Shown: positions 17,136 through 26,467, numbered from the stretch's first letter. The stretch is 64,000 bases of DNA from Firmicutes bacterium AM41-11 (GCA_003480165.1 QUIQ01000001.1:124001-188000); one strand, 5' to 3'. Made by a program: numbers and translations. The notes: a model not told the origin generated them from the sequence alone.

Positions 17136-18644
17136 ATGCGTGGAGTTTATAATTCAGTAACCGACATGCGTCGTAAGATTTTTTCGGCCATTGCCGATAT
17201 GGCATATCGCGACGATGTCAATTATGAACAAAGGATGGAACAAATCCCTTATGAAATCCTTCCCGGAAATAACGAAAATGTGTTCTTAGAAAGAGCCATT
17301 TGTGGAGAACGTTTACGTTTGGGAATGGGATTACCATTACGTGATGTAAGTGAAGCTGGTACAATCAGCGATGGCATCGACAAAACGATTCAACCAGAAA
17401 AGTACTATGATGCACCACTTATCAACATCATTAAATTTGCATGTAATGCATGTCCAGAGAAAAAAGTTGTCGTAACCGACAATTGCCAAGGATGTTTTTC
17501 CCATCAATGTACGGAAGTATGTCCTAAGAAATGTATCAAGATTGTCAATGGTCGTTCATTGATCAACCAAGATGAATGTATCAAGTGTGGCCGTTGTGCA
17601 GAAGCTTGTCCATACCATGCGATTATCAAAATGGAAAGACCATGTGCGGTCAGCTGTGGTATGAATGCCATCAGCTCGGATGAAAATGGTCGTGCCCAAA
17701 TCAACTATGACAAGTGTGTAAGTTGTGGACAATGTTTAGTTAACTGTCCATTTGGTGCCATTGTAGATAAAGGTCAAATTTTCCAAACGATCTATGCAAT
17801 GAAACAAGGCTATGATGTCATTGCCTGTGTTGCCCCTGCTTTTGTTGGTCAATTTGGTCCAAAGGTTACCCCAGATAAAGTAACCAATGCGTTAAAGGAA
17901 TTAGGTTTTGCGGATGTAGTGGAAGTCGCAATCGGAGCCGATATGTGTACGATTGATGAAGCCGAAGACTTCCTAAAGAAAGTTCCTAATGAACTTGACT
18001 TCATGGCTACTTCTTGTTGCCCTGCTTGGTCTGTTATGGCAAAGAAAGAGTTCCCACAATTTGAAAAGAACATTTCCATGGCATTAACGCCAATGGTATT
18101 AACGGCTCGTTGGGTAAAGAAACAACATCCAGACGCAAAAGTTGTATTCATTGGTCCATGTGCTGCTAAGAAACTAGAAGCCAGCCGTCGTTCTATTCGA
18201 AGCGATGTCGACTTCGTCTTAACTTTTGAAGAAGTTATGGGTATGTTCCAAGCTAAAGGTATTGAATTAGATCAAATCACAACCGATGATACAAACTTCA
18301 ACGAAGGAACCAAAGCTGGTCGTCAATTTGCGATTACTGGTGGAGTTGCCAATTCCGTAAAAGAATTAATCAACAAAAATCATCCAGAAGTCGAAGTGAA
18401 GATTCAAGCAGCCGAAGGTTTAAAGAACTGTAAGACTATGTTGATGATGGCAAAAGCCGGTCGTCTAAATGGTTACCTACTTGAAGGTATGGGCTGTCCT
18501 GGTGGATGTGTTGGAGGCGCTGGTACATTACAACCAATTCCTAAATCAAGTGCTTTGGTTAAAAAATATGCCAACGACGATACAATGAAGACTGCGGACG
18601 AATCCAAATACGGTGATGAAGTTCACGAAATTGTAAATAACTAA
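17136..18644 (+). CDS. [FeFe] hydrogenase, monomeric ferredoxin-type
   Basis: Makes or oxidises H2, presumably with ferredoxin, in the cytosol. 502 residues. N-terminal iron-sulfur region (about 90-210): an unusual CQGCFSHQCTEVCPKKC cluster, CIKCGRCAEACP, an isolated CAVSC, and CVSCGQCLVNCP. The H-cluster domain has L1 TSCCPAW (Cys294/295), L2 GPCAAKKLE (Cys342) and L3 GMGCPGGCVGG (Cys454/458). L2 reads GPC rather than MPC and L3 GMGC rather than MAC, which points to group B (CpIII-like) rather than CpI; that is a recalled comparison. ATG 17136 follows GAGGTG by 6 bases; a GTG three codons upstream overlaps the ribosome site. Maturases HydEFG are not in the window. Confidence 0.93.
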   Translation: MRGVYNSVTDMRRKIFSAIADMAYRDDVNYEQRMEQIPYEILPGNNENVFLERAICGERLRLGMGLPLRDVSEAGTISDGIDKTIQPEKYYDAPLINIIKFACNACPEKKVVVTDNCQGCFSHQCTEVCPKKCIKIVNGRSLINQDECIKCGRCAEACPYHAIIKMERPCAVSCGMNAISSDENGRAQINYDKCVSCGQCLVNCPFGAIVDKGQIFQTIYAMKQGYDVIACVAPAFVGQFGPKVTPDKVTNALKELGFADVVEVAIGADMCTIDEAEDFLKKVPNELDFMATSCCPAWSVMAKKEFPQFEKNISMALTPMVLTARWVKKQHPDAKVVFIGPCAAKKLEASRRSIRSDVDFVLTFEEVMGMFQAKGIELDQITTDDTNFNEGTKAGRQFAITGGVANSVKELINKNHPEVEVKIQAAEGLKNCKTMLMMAKAGRLNGYLLEGMGCPGGCVGGAGTLQPIPKSSALVKKYANDDTMKTADESKYGDEVHEIVNN

Positions 18645-18670
18645 AAGATGGAGTTTTCCATCTTTTTTTT
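18644..18670 (+). terminator. Terminator of the hydrogenase gene
   Basis: Nine-base-pair stem AAAGATGGA/TCCATCTTT (18644-18652 with 18657-18665), loop GTTT, then an eight-T run, directly at the stop codon. Confidence 0.9.
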
Positions 18671-18701
18671 GTATACTAAAAATTACGAAAAGAGGAACAA
18701 T

Positions 18702-20633
18702 ATGAAACGTTTTCAATATTATAAAGTCGCTGCGGCTACACCCAAAGTAGCCATTGGAAACCCAGCTCAAAATGTCAAAGAATGTTTACGCATTTGTGAT
18801 GCCCTTCCAGAAGATACCCAATGTGTTGTTTTTCCCGAACTCTGTATTTCGGGTTATACCTGCCAGGATTTGTTCTATGAAGATCTACTCTTAGAAGAAT
18901 CCAAGAAAGGTTTGATTGATTTTGCCAACCAATGTAGAGATAACTTGGTTGCGATTGTCGGATTACCCTTAGTCATCGAAAATCGTTTATACAACTGTGC
19001 GGCAGTTTGTTTCAATGGAAACATCTTAGGGATTCAAGTAAAAACCTATATTCCCAGCTATAACGAATATTATGAAACCCGTTGGTTTACGTCCGCAAAG
19101 AACTTAAATACCAACTTTATCGAAATAGATGGTACTTCGATTCCAGTTTCTAATCATATCGTATTTAAAGATACGACCACTAAAGCTTGTTTAGGTGTGG
19201 AGATCTGTGAAGATCTTTGGGTAACCGTACCCGTTAGTTCTACCCATGCCCTAGCTGGTGCCAATGTTTTGTGTAACCCATCTGCATCTAATGAAATCAT
19301 TGCCAAACGTGAATACCGTCGCTCCTTGGTACAAAATCAAAGTGCCCGCTGTTATGCAGCCTATATTTATGCCAGTGCCGGAACCGATGAATCCAGTAGT
19401 GATCTAGTCTTCTCAGGAAACAATCTTATTGCCCAAGCTGGTACGATCTTAGAAGAAATGAGCTTTACCGATGACAGAGATTTCATTGTTTCCGAAATTG
19501 ACCTGCAAACCTTACAGAATGATCGGATACATTTTAAAACAAGTATGGAAGATAATGTCGAAGACTATATCGAAGTCAGTTTCCAATCCGAAGCTATTGA
19601 TACAATTGAATTATCAAGAAGCTATGATGCCTATCCTTTTGTCCCTAAAGATTTCCATCAGCGCATCAATCGCTGCCAATCCATTTTAAATCTACAAGCT
19701 CAAGGTCTGGCTACCCGCCTAAGAAAGATACACTGTAAAGATGTCATCATTGGTATTTCGGGGGGACTTGATTCCACTTTAGCCTTATTGGTTTGTGAAA
19801 AAGCATTTAAAATCAATGACTACGATCCCAAAGGCATCCATGCCATTACAATGCCTGGCTTTGGAACCAGCACGCGAACCAAAACCAATGCCGAAATCTT
19901 AATGGAGCTCTTAGGTGCCAGCAGTGAAAAGATTGGTATTGTCGATGCAGTGAATCAACACTTTAGCGACATCCATCATGACCCAAAAGTATTGGATATC
20001 ACCTATGAAAACTCACAAGCCAGAGAACGTACCCAGATCTTAATGGATCTTTCCAACCAATACAATGGAATTGTCGTTGGAACCGGTGATTTAAGTGAAT
20101 TAGCACTTGGCTGGTGTACCTATAATGGGGACCATATGAGTATGTATGCCGTAAATGCCAGTGTACCTAAGACTTTGGTGCGATATATCGTTGAAACCAG
20201 AGCCCTACAAGCCAAAAAAGAACATATGGAAGAACTCTATAAAGTTTTAATGGATATCTGTGATACCCCTGTCTCGCCTGAACTGTTACCTTTAAGTGAA
20301 GATGGCACCATCCAACAAAAGACCGAAGAAGTTCTTGGCTCCTATGACCTACATGATTTCTTCTTGTACCATATGTTGCGTCATCACCAAGACCCAGAAA
20401 AGATCTATAATTTAGCTTGTCTAGCCTTTAAAGATGTCGATCAAAAAGTCATTCAAAATGCCTTAGATACTTTCTATCGTCGCTTCTTCGCCCAACAATT
20501 TAAACGTAATTGTATGCCAGATGGCGTCAAAGTCGGTTCCATTTGTTTCTCACCACGAGGTGACTGGCGTATGCCAAGTGATGCCAATCGCGAAGCTTGG
20601 TTAGCCCAAGTAAAAAAAATCACAGAGGCTTAA
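18702..20633 (+). CDS. nadE: Glutamine-dependent NAD+ synthetase
   Basis: Last step of NAD+ synthesis: amidates deamido-NAD+ with ammonia taken from glutamine. 643 residues, the two-domain form. The N-terminal nitrilase-type glutaminase has its Glu-Lys-Cys triad in VVFPELCISGY, VKTYIPSYNEYYE and GVEICEDLW. The C-terminal synthetase has the ATP pyrophosphatase loop GISGGLDSTLALL and GTGDLSELALGW. ATG 18702 has AGAGGAA 5 bases upstream, and a TATACT box lies just after the hydrogenase terminator; a longer reading from 18648 would start inside that terminator. The stop sits in the loop of a hairpin shared with the convergent ysxC. Confidence 0.96.
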   Translation: MKRFQYYKVAAATPKVAIGNPAQNVKECLRICDALPEDTQCVVFPELCISGYTCQDLFYEDLLLEESKKGLIDFANQCRDNLVAIVGLPLVIENRLYNCAAVCFNGNILGIQVKTYIPSYNEYYETRWFTSAKNLNTNFIEIDGTSIPVSNHIVFKDTTTKACLGVEICEDLWVTVPVSSTHALAGANVLCNPSASNEIIAKREYRRSLVQNQSARCYAAYIYASAGTDESSSDLVFSGNNLIAQAGTILEEMSFTDDRDFIVSEIDLQTLQNDRIHFKTSMEDNVEDYIEVSFQSEAIDTIELSRSYDAYPFVPKDFHQRINRCQSILNLQAQGLATRLRKIHCKDVIIGISGGLDSTLALLVCEKAFKINDYDPKGIHAITMPGFGTSTRTKTNAEILMELLGASSEKIGIVDAVNQHFSDIHHDPKVLDITYENSQARERTQILMDLSNQYNGIVVGTGDLSELALGWCTYNGDHMSMYAVNASVPKTLVRYIVETRALQAKKEHMEELYKVLMDICDTPVSPELLPLSEDGTIQQKTEEVLGSYDLHDFFLYHMLRHHQDPEKIYNLACLAFKDVDQKVIQNALDTFYRRFFAQQFKRNCMPDGVKVGSICFSPRGDWRMPSDANREAWLAQVKKITEA

Positions 20634-20643
20634 CTCTGTGATT
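20611..20643 (-). terminator. Hairpin containing both convergent stop codons
   Basis: Ten-base-pair stem AATCACAGAG/CTCTGTGATT (20618-20627 with 20634-20643). Its six-base loop region holds most of the stops of nadE (20631-20633) and ysxC (20632-20630). Eight T follow on the minus strand, so it is a full terminator for ysxC; the plus strand has no T run. Confidence 0.8.
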
Positions 20644-21211
20644 CTAACATCGATTGAATTTTCTCATAAACCGGTTCAAAACCGGTTTTTTCTGTGCTAC
20701 TGACCGGAAGTATTTGATTCAAAGGTAATTGAAGTTTTTGACTGACAACCTTTAAAGCTTTAATTCGTTTGGTCTTAGGGACTTTATCAATTTTGGTCGC
20801 GACGACAAGAATTGGAATACCTAATTCTTTTAAGTAGTCAATCATATCAACATCATCTCCGGTTGGTTCATGACGACTGTCAACTAAAGAGATGACTAAG
20901 GAAATCTGTTCCCGACACGTAAAGTACTCATCCATCATCTTTCCCATTTGAATCAACATCGACTTGCTCATCTTGGCATAGCCATAGCCTGGCACATCGA
21001 CAAGCATCCACTTCTTATCAATTTCAAAGAAATTAATTAAGCGCGTCTTACCAGGTGTGCTACCTACATAAGCGAGTTTCTTTCTTTGACAAAAGGCATT
21101 GATAAAGCTGCTCTTTCCAACGTTTGAACGACCCACGACGACAACTTCTGGCATTGTCGTCACAGGGTATTCTTCTTTTCGCGTTGCACTGGTTAGGAAT
21201 TCGCTTTGCAT
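20630..21211 (-). CDS. ysxC: Ribosome biogenesis GTPase YsxC/EngB
   Basis: Essential-type GTPase that helps assemble the 50S subunit. 193 residues. G1 is GRSNVGKSSFIN, G2 lies near TPGKTRLINFFE, G3 is DVPGYGYAK and G4 is ATKIDK. It starts 2 bases after the lon stop, matching the conserved tig-(clpX)-lon-ysxC order of Firmicutes. Its 3' end overlaps the nadE end by 4 bases on the other strand. Confidence 0.95.
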   Translation of the reverse strand: MQSEFLTSATRKEEYPVTTMPEVVVVGRSNVGKSSFINAFCQRKKLAYVGSTPGKTRLINFFEIDKKWMLVDVPGYGYAKMSKSMLIQMGKMMDEYFTCREQISLVISLVDSRHEPTGDDVDMIDYLKELGIPILVVATKIDKVPKTKRIKALKVVSQKLQLPLNQILPVSSTEKTGFEPVYEKIQSMLESQS

Positions 21212-21213
21212 AC

Positions 21214-23517
21214 TTAATCAACCAACGCATTCTTTAAAACTTGTTTCACATTCGATACCGGAATAAAAGTAACCGCATCTTTGACTTCTTGCGGAATTTC
21301 ATCGAGATCACGCACATTTTCCTTCGGAATTAAAATAGTAGTGATTCCCGAACGATAAGCCGCTAGCGACTTCTCTTTTAAGCCTCCGATTGGTAAGACA
21401 TTTCCGCGTAAAGTAACTTCTCCAGTCATGGCCAAATTCGCTTTAACTGGAATTTCACTGAAGCAAGAAACTAAAGCAGTTGTCATTGTAACCCCAGCAC
21501 TAGGTCCATCTTTTGGAACGGCTCCTTCTGGTACGTGAATATGGATATCACAATCCTCAAATTTCTTTGGATCAATATGGAATTCTTTGGCATGGGCTTT
21601 GATGTAATCAAGAGCAATGCTGGCACTTTCTTTCATGACATCTCCCAATTTACCGGTTAAGATCAAACGACCTTTTCCTTCAAAGCGATTGGCTTCAATT
21701 TGCAGGATATCGCCACCGAAACTAGTATAGGCAAGTCCAGTAACGGTACCAATCTGGTCTTTTTTCTCTTTATGTCCATAATCCACTTTTTCATTACCTA
21801 ACCATTCTTTAATACGTTTTTTCGTTAAGGTAATGGATTTCTTATGGTCTTTTAAAATTGCCAAAACAGTCTTTCGACAAATGGTTCCAAGTGTTCTTTC
21901 CAGTTGTCGAACCCCGGCTTCACGGGTATAGTAGCGAATCAAATATAAAATCATTTCATCGCTGATTTTCAATTGTGAAGGTTTTAAACCATTTTCTTCT
22001 AATTGTTTTGGAAGTAAATGTTCTCTGGCAATATGGGTCTTTTCGACATCAGTATAGCTAGATAATTGAATAATTTCCAAACGGTCACGTAAAGCTTCCG
22101 GAATATTCTCTAGATAGTTGGCTGTAGCGATAAAGAGGACATGACTTAAGTCATAGGCTTCTTCAATGTAATGATCGCTAAATAGCGCATTTTGTTCAGG
22201 ATCCAAAACTTCTAACATAGCACTGGATGGATCCCCTTTATAATCACTGGCCATCTTATCGATTTCATCAATCAAGAATACAGGATTGATAACTCCAGCT
22301 TTTTTCATACCTTGAATGATACGTCCTGGCATTGCACCTAAATAGGTACGACGATGTCCACGAATTTCGGCTTCATCTCGCACACCACCCAAAGAAATCT
22401 TAACAAATTTACGATCAAGGGCACGAGCTACACTCTTAGCCAAAGAGGTTTTACCAACACCAGGAGGACCAACGAGGCAAAGAATTGGTGCTTTTAAAGA
22501 ATTAGTCATCTGTTTAACGGCTAAGTATTCCAAAATACGCTCTTTTACTTTTTCTAGACCATAGTGATCTGCATCTAAAATGGCTTGGGCTTGGTTTAAA
22601 TCTTTAATATCGGTCGTTTCTTGCCACCAAGGCAAATCCATTAACCAATCGATATAGGTTTTAATGATGCCCGTTTCGCCACTTGCCATTGGCAACATTT
22701 CATAACGAGAAAGTTCATCTTTAACCTTTTTCTTGATTGTTTCAGGATATGGATTATTTTCCAAACGTTGACGGATATTTTCGGCATCTTTGTCTTGTTC
22801 GACAACGTCACCTAACTCTTCTTTAATGGCAGTGAGTTTTTCGCGTAAATAATAATCTTTTTGACCTTGGTCAATGCGTTTTTTTACCGTTTCATTGATA
22901 CGTTTTTCAACTTCATCCATTTCTTTTTCTTTTTCTAAGTCTTGGATGAGCATTTCCAAACGATCATTGATACCTAAAGTTTCCAGGTAGGTTTGTTTGC
23001 GTTCTAAAGCGAGTGGTAAAACTGCAACGCTTTTATCGCTTAATTGGTCAGCACCAATGCCACGGGATAATTCCATAATGACATCTTTCGGTAAGAACTT
23101 ATCTAGATTGCTGGATTTTTCAAAGCTGTCAATGATCATACGAACCAAAGCTTGTTCTTCGGTTTCATCTTGACGAATGCTTTGTAGCAAATCGACTTGG
23201 ATTAAATCCCCATTGGCACTTTTCTCCATTTGGGATAATTGGGCACGGTGTAGTCCGCGGAATTTAACCCGCATAAAGTTTTCAAAACGACGAATATGAC
23301 GAATTTCACATAAGGTACCTACACCGAACAAATCTTCTTGTCCAGGATCTTCAACAGATACATCTTTTTGTGAAACTAAAATCACTTTTCCTTCATAATT
23401 ATCTTGGGCATTATCAACGGCTTTTAAAGAGACTTCTCTTCCGACATCAATGACAATGTCTTGTCCAGGAAGAATGACAACACCTCGAGTACACACTAAT
23501 GGATATATTTGACTCAT
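21214..23517 (-). CDS. lon: ATP-dependent protease Lon (LonA)
   Basis: Cytosolic AAA+ protease degrading misfolded and regulatory proteins. 767 residues, full length. N-terminal substrate domain (1-205), long helical linker, AAA+ module with Walker A GPPGVGKTSLAKS and Walker B FLIDEIDKM, and a protease domain with the Ser-Lys dyad: Ser673 in KDGPSAGVTM and Lys716 in GGLKEKSLAA. ATG 23517 has GAGGA 5 bases upstream; a GTG four codons earlier overlaps that site. clpX, usually between tig and lon in Bacillus, is absent here. A hairpin separates it from tig, and a possible promoter (TTAAAA-17-TATAAT, 23599-23571) lies in the end of tig. Confidence 0.96.
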   Translation of the reverse strand: MSQIYPLVCTRGVVILPGQDIVIDVGREVSLKAVDNAQDNYEGKVILVSQKDVSVEDPGQEDLFGVGTLCEIRHIRRFENFMRVKFRGLHRAQLSQMEKSANGDLIQVDLLQSIRQDETEEQALVRMIIDSFEKSSNLDKFLPKDVIMELSRGIGADQLSDKSVAVLPLALERKQTYLETLGINDRLEMLIQDLEKEKEMDEVEKRINETVKKRIDQGQKDYYLREKLTAIKEELGDVVEQDKDAENIRQRLENNPYPETIKKKVKDELSRYEMLPMASGETGIIKTYIDWLMDLPWWQETTDIKDLNQAQAILDADHYGLEKVKERILEYLAVKQMTNSLKAPILCLVGPPGVGKTSLAKSVARALDRKFVKISLGGVRDEAEIRGHRRTYLGAMPGRIIQGMKKAGVINPVFLIDEIDKMASDYKGDPSSAMLEVLDPEQNALFSDHYIEEAYDLSHVLFIATANYLENIPEALRDRLEIIQLSSYTDVEKTHIAREHLLPKQLEENGLKPSQLKISDEMILYLIRYYTREAGVRQLERTLGTICRKTVLAILKDHKKSITLTKKRIKEWLGNEKVDYGHKEKKDQIGTVTGLAYTSFGGDILQIEANRFEGKGRLILTGKLGDVMKESASIALDYIKAHAKEFHIDPKKFEDCDIHIHVPEGAVPKDGPSAGVTMTTALVSCFSEIPVKANLAMTGEVTLRGNVLPIGGLKEKSLAAYRSGITTILIPKENVRDLDEIPQEVKDAVTFIPVSNVKQVLKNALVD

Positions 23518-23544
23518 AGTATTCCTCACTTTCGATAGATTTTA

Positions 23545-23567
23545 AAAAAGACGCTGAGCGCCTTTTT
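23545..23567 (-). terminator. Hairpin between tig and lon
   Basis: Minus strand stem AAAAAGGCGC/GCGTCTTTTT (one G-U pair), loop TCA, then T-rich. It can end tig transcripts or lower readthrough into lon. Confidence 0.7.
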
Positions 23568-23579
23568 CTTATTATAATA

Positions 23580-24857
23580 CTACTTTACTGAGCTTTTAAT
23601 CAATTCTAACGCTTTTTGTTGAGCTAGATCATCTTTGATGTTTTCAGCAGGTAATAACTTTTTGATTTGTTCTACATCCATGTTGTATAGAGTAGACATT
23701 TCTGTGTATTCTTTTTCAACATCTTCATCACTGATTTCGATGTTTTCTGCTTTAATTACTGCATCTAAAACCAAAGATCCTTTTACACGGCGCTGTGCAT
23801 CAGGTCGCATAGTAGCTTTAAGGTCGGCTTCTGTTTGGCCAGTTGCAGCAAAGTATTGTTCAGCAGTAAATCCAGATTGTTGCATACGGTTTGTGAAGTC
23901 ACGGTATAAATTGTCGACTTCGTTTTCGATCATAACAGCTGGAATTTCAACGGTTGCGTTATCACTAATAGTTTCCATTAAGTCGTTAGTGAATTTTTCG
24001 TCAGCAGCACGTTCTCTTTCTTTTGTTAAATCTTCTTTTGTAACTTCTTTGAATTTTTCTACGGTTTCAACACCGTCACGTTTTAATTGAGCGATTAATT
24101 CATCGTTTACTTCTGGACGATCTTTGTATTTAATATCGTGAACAGTTACGGTAAATACAGCTTCTTTACCAGCTAAGTCAGCAGCTTGGTAATCTTCTGG
24201 GAATGTAACAGTTACATCTTTTACATCATCGGTTTTAACTCCAACTAATTGTTCTTCGAAACCTGGGATGAATGTGTTTGATCCAAGTTCTAATGGATAG
24301 TTTTCTCCTGAACCACCTTCGAATGGTTCGCCGTCTTTTTTACCTACGAAATCAATTGTTACTTGGTCACCGTCTTCAGCAGGTTGTCCTTCTTCACGAA
24401 GTACCCAGTCAGCGAAACGATCTTGTACTTTGCTTAATTCAGCTTCTACATCTTCGTCAGTTACATTAACTTCATCTTTATGGATGTCTAATCCTTTGTA
24501 TTCACCTAAAGTAACTTCTGGTGAAACGACACAGTTAATAACTAAAGTAACAGATTCATCACTTGCATCTTTGTAGTCTAAAGTAGGACGTGCAACTAAT
24601 TCTAAGTTGTGTTCTTTAACAGCTTCGACTAAAGCTTCATTGGCAACACCTTCAACAGCACGGTCATAGATTGCTTCTTTAGAGATTTGTTTCTTTAATA
24701 AAGCTTCAGGAACTTTTCCAGTACGGAATCCTTTAATAGAAACGTTCTTTTTGAAGTCGTTGAAAGCTTTCTTTTGGGCGTTTTCCCAAGCTTCTCCATC
24801 AACTACAACTTCTAATACACCTTCTGAATGTTCATTCAATGTCCATTTACTATTCAT
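23580..24857 (-). CDS. tig: Trigger factor
   Basis: Ribosome-bound chaperone and prolyl isomerase for nascent chains. 425 residues. The ribosome-binding domain carries the signature region VSIKGFRTGKVPEALLKKQI (about residues 35-55). An FKBP-type domain is at about 150-235 (GDQVTIDFVGKKDGEPFEGG) and a helical C-terminal cradle follows. ATG 24857 has AGGAG 7 bases upstream. It overlaps the end of the DUF3196-like gene by 8 bases, so it is co-translated with it. It ends before a hairpin leading to lon. Confidence 0.95.
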   Translation of the reverse strand: MNSKWTLNEHSEGVLEVVVDGEAWENAQKKAFNDFKKNVSIKGFRTGKVPEALLKKQISKEAIYDRAVEGVANEALVEAVKEHNLELVARPTLDYKDASDESVTLVINCVVSPEVTLGEYKGLDIHKDEVNVTDEDVEAELSKVQDRFADWVLREEGQPAEDGDQVTIDFVGKKDGEPFEGGSGENYPLELGSNTFIPGFEEQLVGVKTDDVKDVTVTFPEDYQAADLAGKEAVFTVTVHDIKYKDRPEVNDELIAQLKRDGVETVEKFKEVTKEDLTKERERAADEKFTNDLMETISDNATVEIPAVMIENEVDNLYRDFTNRMQQSGFTAEQYFAATGQTEADLKATMRPDAQRRVKGSLVLDAVIKAENIEISDEDVEKEYTEMSTLYNMDVEQIKKLLPAENIKDDLAQQKALELIKSSVK

Positions 24858-25575
24858 AGTTTTCTCCTCGTCTTTCAATACGCAGTGGAACTTCCACTAT
24901 TTCTTCTAAATTTTTTTCTTTACAAAATGTTTGAAAATCTTCGTCTTGACCAAACGCTTCACAAACTAAGCGAACCAAAGCTTTCGCAATTGGTAAAGCC
25001 TGACAGTCTTCAAAATCCAAAGGACGATTCTCTAGCACTTCCTGGTCGAGTAGACGATTGCAGAAGCGAAGAAAGGTTGGATTTTCACACGCAAACCATT
25101 GGTCAAAATAGTCACGTACTTCCTGAATCGTTGCATCCTGTGAACTTGGAACAATGATACTAGGAATAAACGTGATTTCTAAACCCGATTTCTTCATTTT
25201 GTAGGGATCTTCTATTTTTTGCTCCATCAAGGATTCAATGAGTTCCCCCTTTGTCTCGTCCAGCAATTTACTTGAACACAACAAAGTTTCGACTTCTTCA
25301 TGCATCATTCGCAGATTACAAGATTGTAGCAGCGCAACCGCTTTTTCTTGTTCTTGCAAGGATCCATGAATCAAAGACTCTAAATCCGGATGAACTACCG
25401 GCCTTTTAATATGAGCTAGACATTCCGATTTATAATTTTGTAGAACCTCTAATTCTTCTCTTGGCACATAGGGCAGATCCAATTCGGTTTGAATCATTCG
25501 CAAAGCTTTATCATAGTCTTTTTGATCAAGTTCTTTATGAATTTCTTGAAGTAAAGATTGATAATAAGAATTCAA
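24850..25575 (-). CDS. DUF3196-like helical protein
   Basis: 241 residues, almost all helical, with TPR-like helix pairs at the N-terminus (HKELDQKDYDKALRMIQTEL). No signal peptide and no catalytic motif that I recognise. The overall look and its place directly before tig fit DUF3196, a family of Mollicutes and Erysipelotrichia; this assignment is from memory and tentative. Its end overlaps trigger factor by 8 bases, suggesting a role in protein folding or simply shared expression. Good ribosome site (TAGGAGGG) and a clear promoter upstream. Confidence 0.7.
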   Translation of the reverse strand: MNSYYQSLLQEIHKELDQKDYDKALRMIQTELDLPYVPREELEVLQNYKSECLAHIKRPVVHPDLESLIHGSLQEQEKAVALLQSCNLRMMHEEVETLLCSSKLLDETKGELIESLMEQKIEDPYKMKKSGLEITFIPSIIVPSSQDATIQEVRDYFDQWFACENPTFLRFCNRLLDQEVLENRPLDFEDCQALPIAKALVRLVCEAFGQDEDFQTFCKEKNLEEIVEVPLRIERRGENYE

Positions 25576-25601
25576 CTAAACCCTCCTAGCGAAACAGTAC
25601 A

Positions 25602-25630
25602 ATTTTATCATAGACAAACGCAATAATCAA
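25602..25630 (-). promoter_or_regulatory. Promoter of the DUF3196-tig operon
   Basis: Minus strand TTGATT (25630-25625), 17 bases, TAAAAT (25607-25602). Confidence 0.6.
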
Positions 25631-25633
25631 TTC

Positions 25634-26410
25634 TCATTCTGCATCGTCTTGCCCATTTTCTGCGGCTTTTTTGTACTTTGCGACTAGATGTAAATCACCC
25701 AGCGAATGATGACGGATAAAATCGTGTTTACGACCAATTTGATCGTACCAGCCATCAAAGATATAACCCTTCTTAAAAGCCGGTTTAATTAAGATCGTTG
25801 GATCATCAAAACAGTAACTTGTCGGATTGCTGCGCGAAGAAATTCCTCCTTGGGCATCATAAGTTACGGTAAAAGGACTTTCTTCAAATTTAGCATAGAG
25901 CACACAGGATTCATTAATGTGTTGTTTGATCGTATACGGAAAATTAAAGTTCTGATCCCAGAACCAGCCTTCAAAGCGATACCCATATTTTCTTGGCTCA
26001 GGTAAATAATCCAATTGACCATCAATAGCCTGCATTGGATTTAAGATCTGTCCACCAAAGGTATGAAAGTGCACAATGCATGGTTTTTCAAAGATTGCTT
26101 TAATTTTAACCGATCCGATGACACCTGTTGGTGTCGCATGAATCTTCTGCCCTTCATAACTCCATCCCGCAAAGACCATATCTTTCTTTTTAGCTGGCTG
26201 AAGTAAATAAGCAGGGGAAGTACAACTTGTATAACGGGGATTTAAACGTGAATTGGTTCCGCCATCCAAGTCGTATTCGATTGGATACCATACGGGGATC
26301 CAATGTTGATAGAATTGTGTCACCCGTGGTAGGATTCCACCGGGATTGACTTTTTTTGTACATTCGGGATCCACATACCATCCCTCAAATTGATAACCTT
26401 CTTTTTGCAT
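25634..26410 (-). CDS. InlB B-repeat (Flg_new) protein without signal peptide
   Basis: 258 residues made of about three and a half Listeria-Bacteroides/InlB B repeats, each with a YDxxGG strand and a GYxFxGW motif: EGYQFEGWYVDPEC (a half repeat), EYDLDGGTNS ... VFAGWSYEGQ, HFHTFGGQ ... YRFEGWFWDQ, and TYDAQGGISS ... YIFDGWYDQ. Such repeats are normally in secreted surface proteins, but here there is no signal peptide, no membrane anchor and no LPXTG. The protein starts in the middle of a repeat, and a TGA lies just upstream in frame, so it may be a 5'-truncated remnant or a true cytosolic form. Ribosome site weak. Confidence 0.7.
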   Translation of the reverse strand: MQKEGYQFEGWYVDPECTKKVNPGGILPRVTQFYQHWIPVWYPIEYDLDGGTNSRLNPRYTSCTSPAYLLQPAKKKDMVFAGWSYEGQKIHATPTGVIGSVKIKAIFEKPCIVHFHTFGGQILNPMQAIDGQLDYLPEPRKYGYRFEGWFWDQNFNFPYTIKQHINESCVLYAKFEESPFTVTYDAQGGISSRSNPTSYCFDDPTILIKPAFKKGYIFDGWYDQIGRKHDFIRHHSLGDLHLVAKYKKAAENGQDDAE

Positions 26411-26429
26411 ATCTAATACTCATTTCCCA

Positions 26430-26458
26430 TTGAAATATAAATAATTGTTTGTTATAAT
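26430..26458 (+). promoter_or_regulatory. tRNA-Arg promoter
   Basis: TTGAAA (26430-26435), 17 bases, TATAAT (26453-26458), 9 bases before the tRNA. Confidence 0.85.
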
Positions 26459-26467
26459 ATATTAGCT

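Noticed and set aside
23635..24090. 151-codon open frame antisense to trigger factor
   Set aside because: It is the shadow of tig; tig has complete domains, ribosome site and operon context, and the antisense frame has none.
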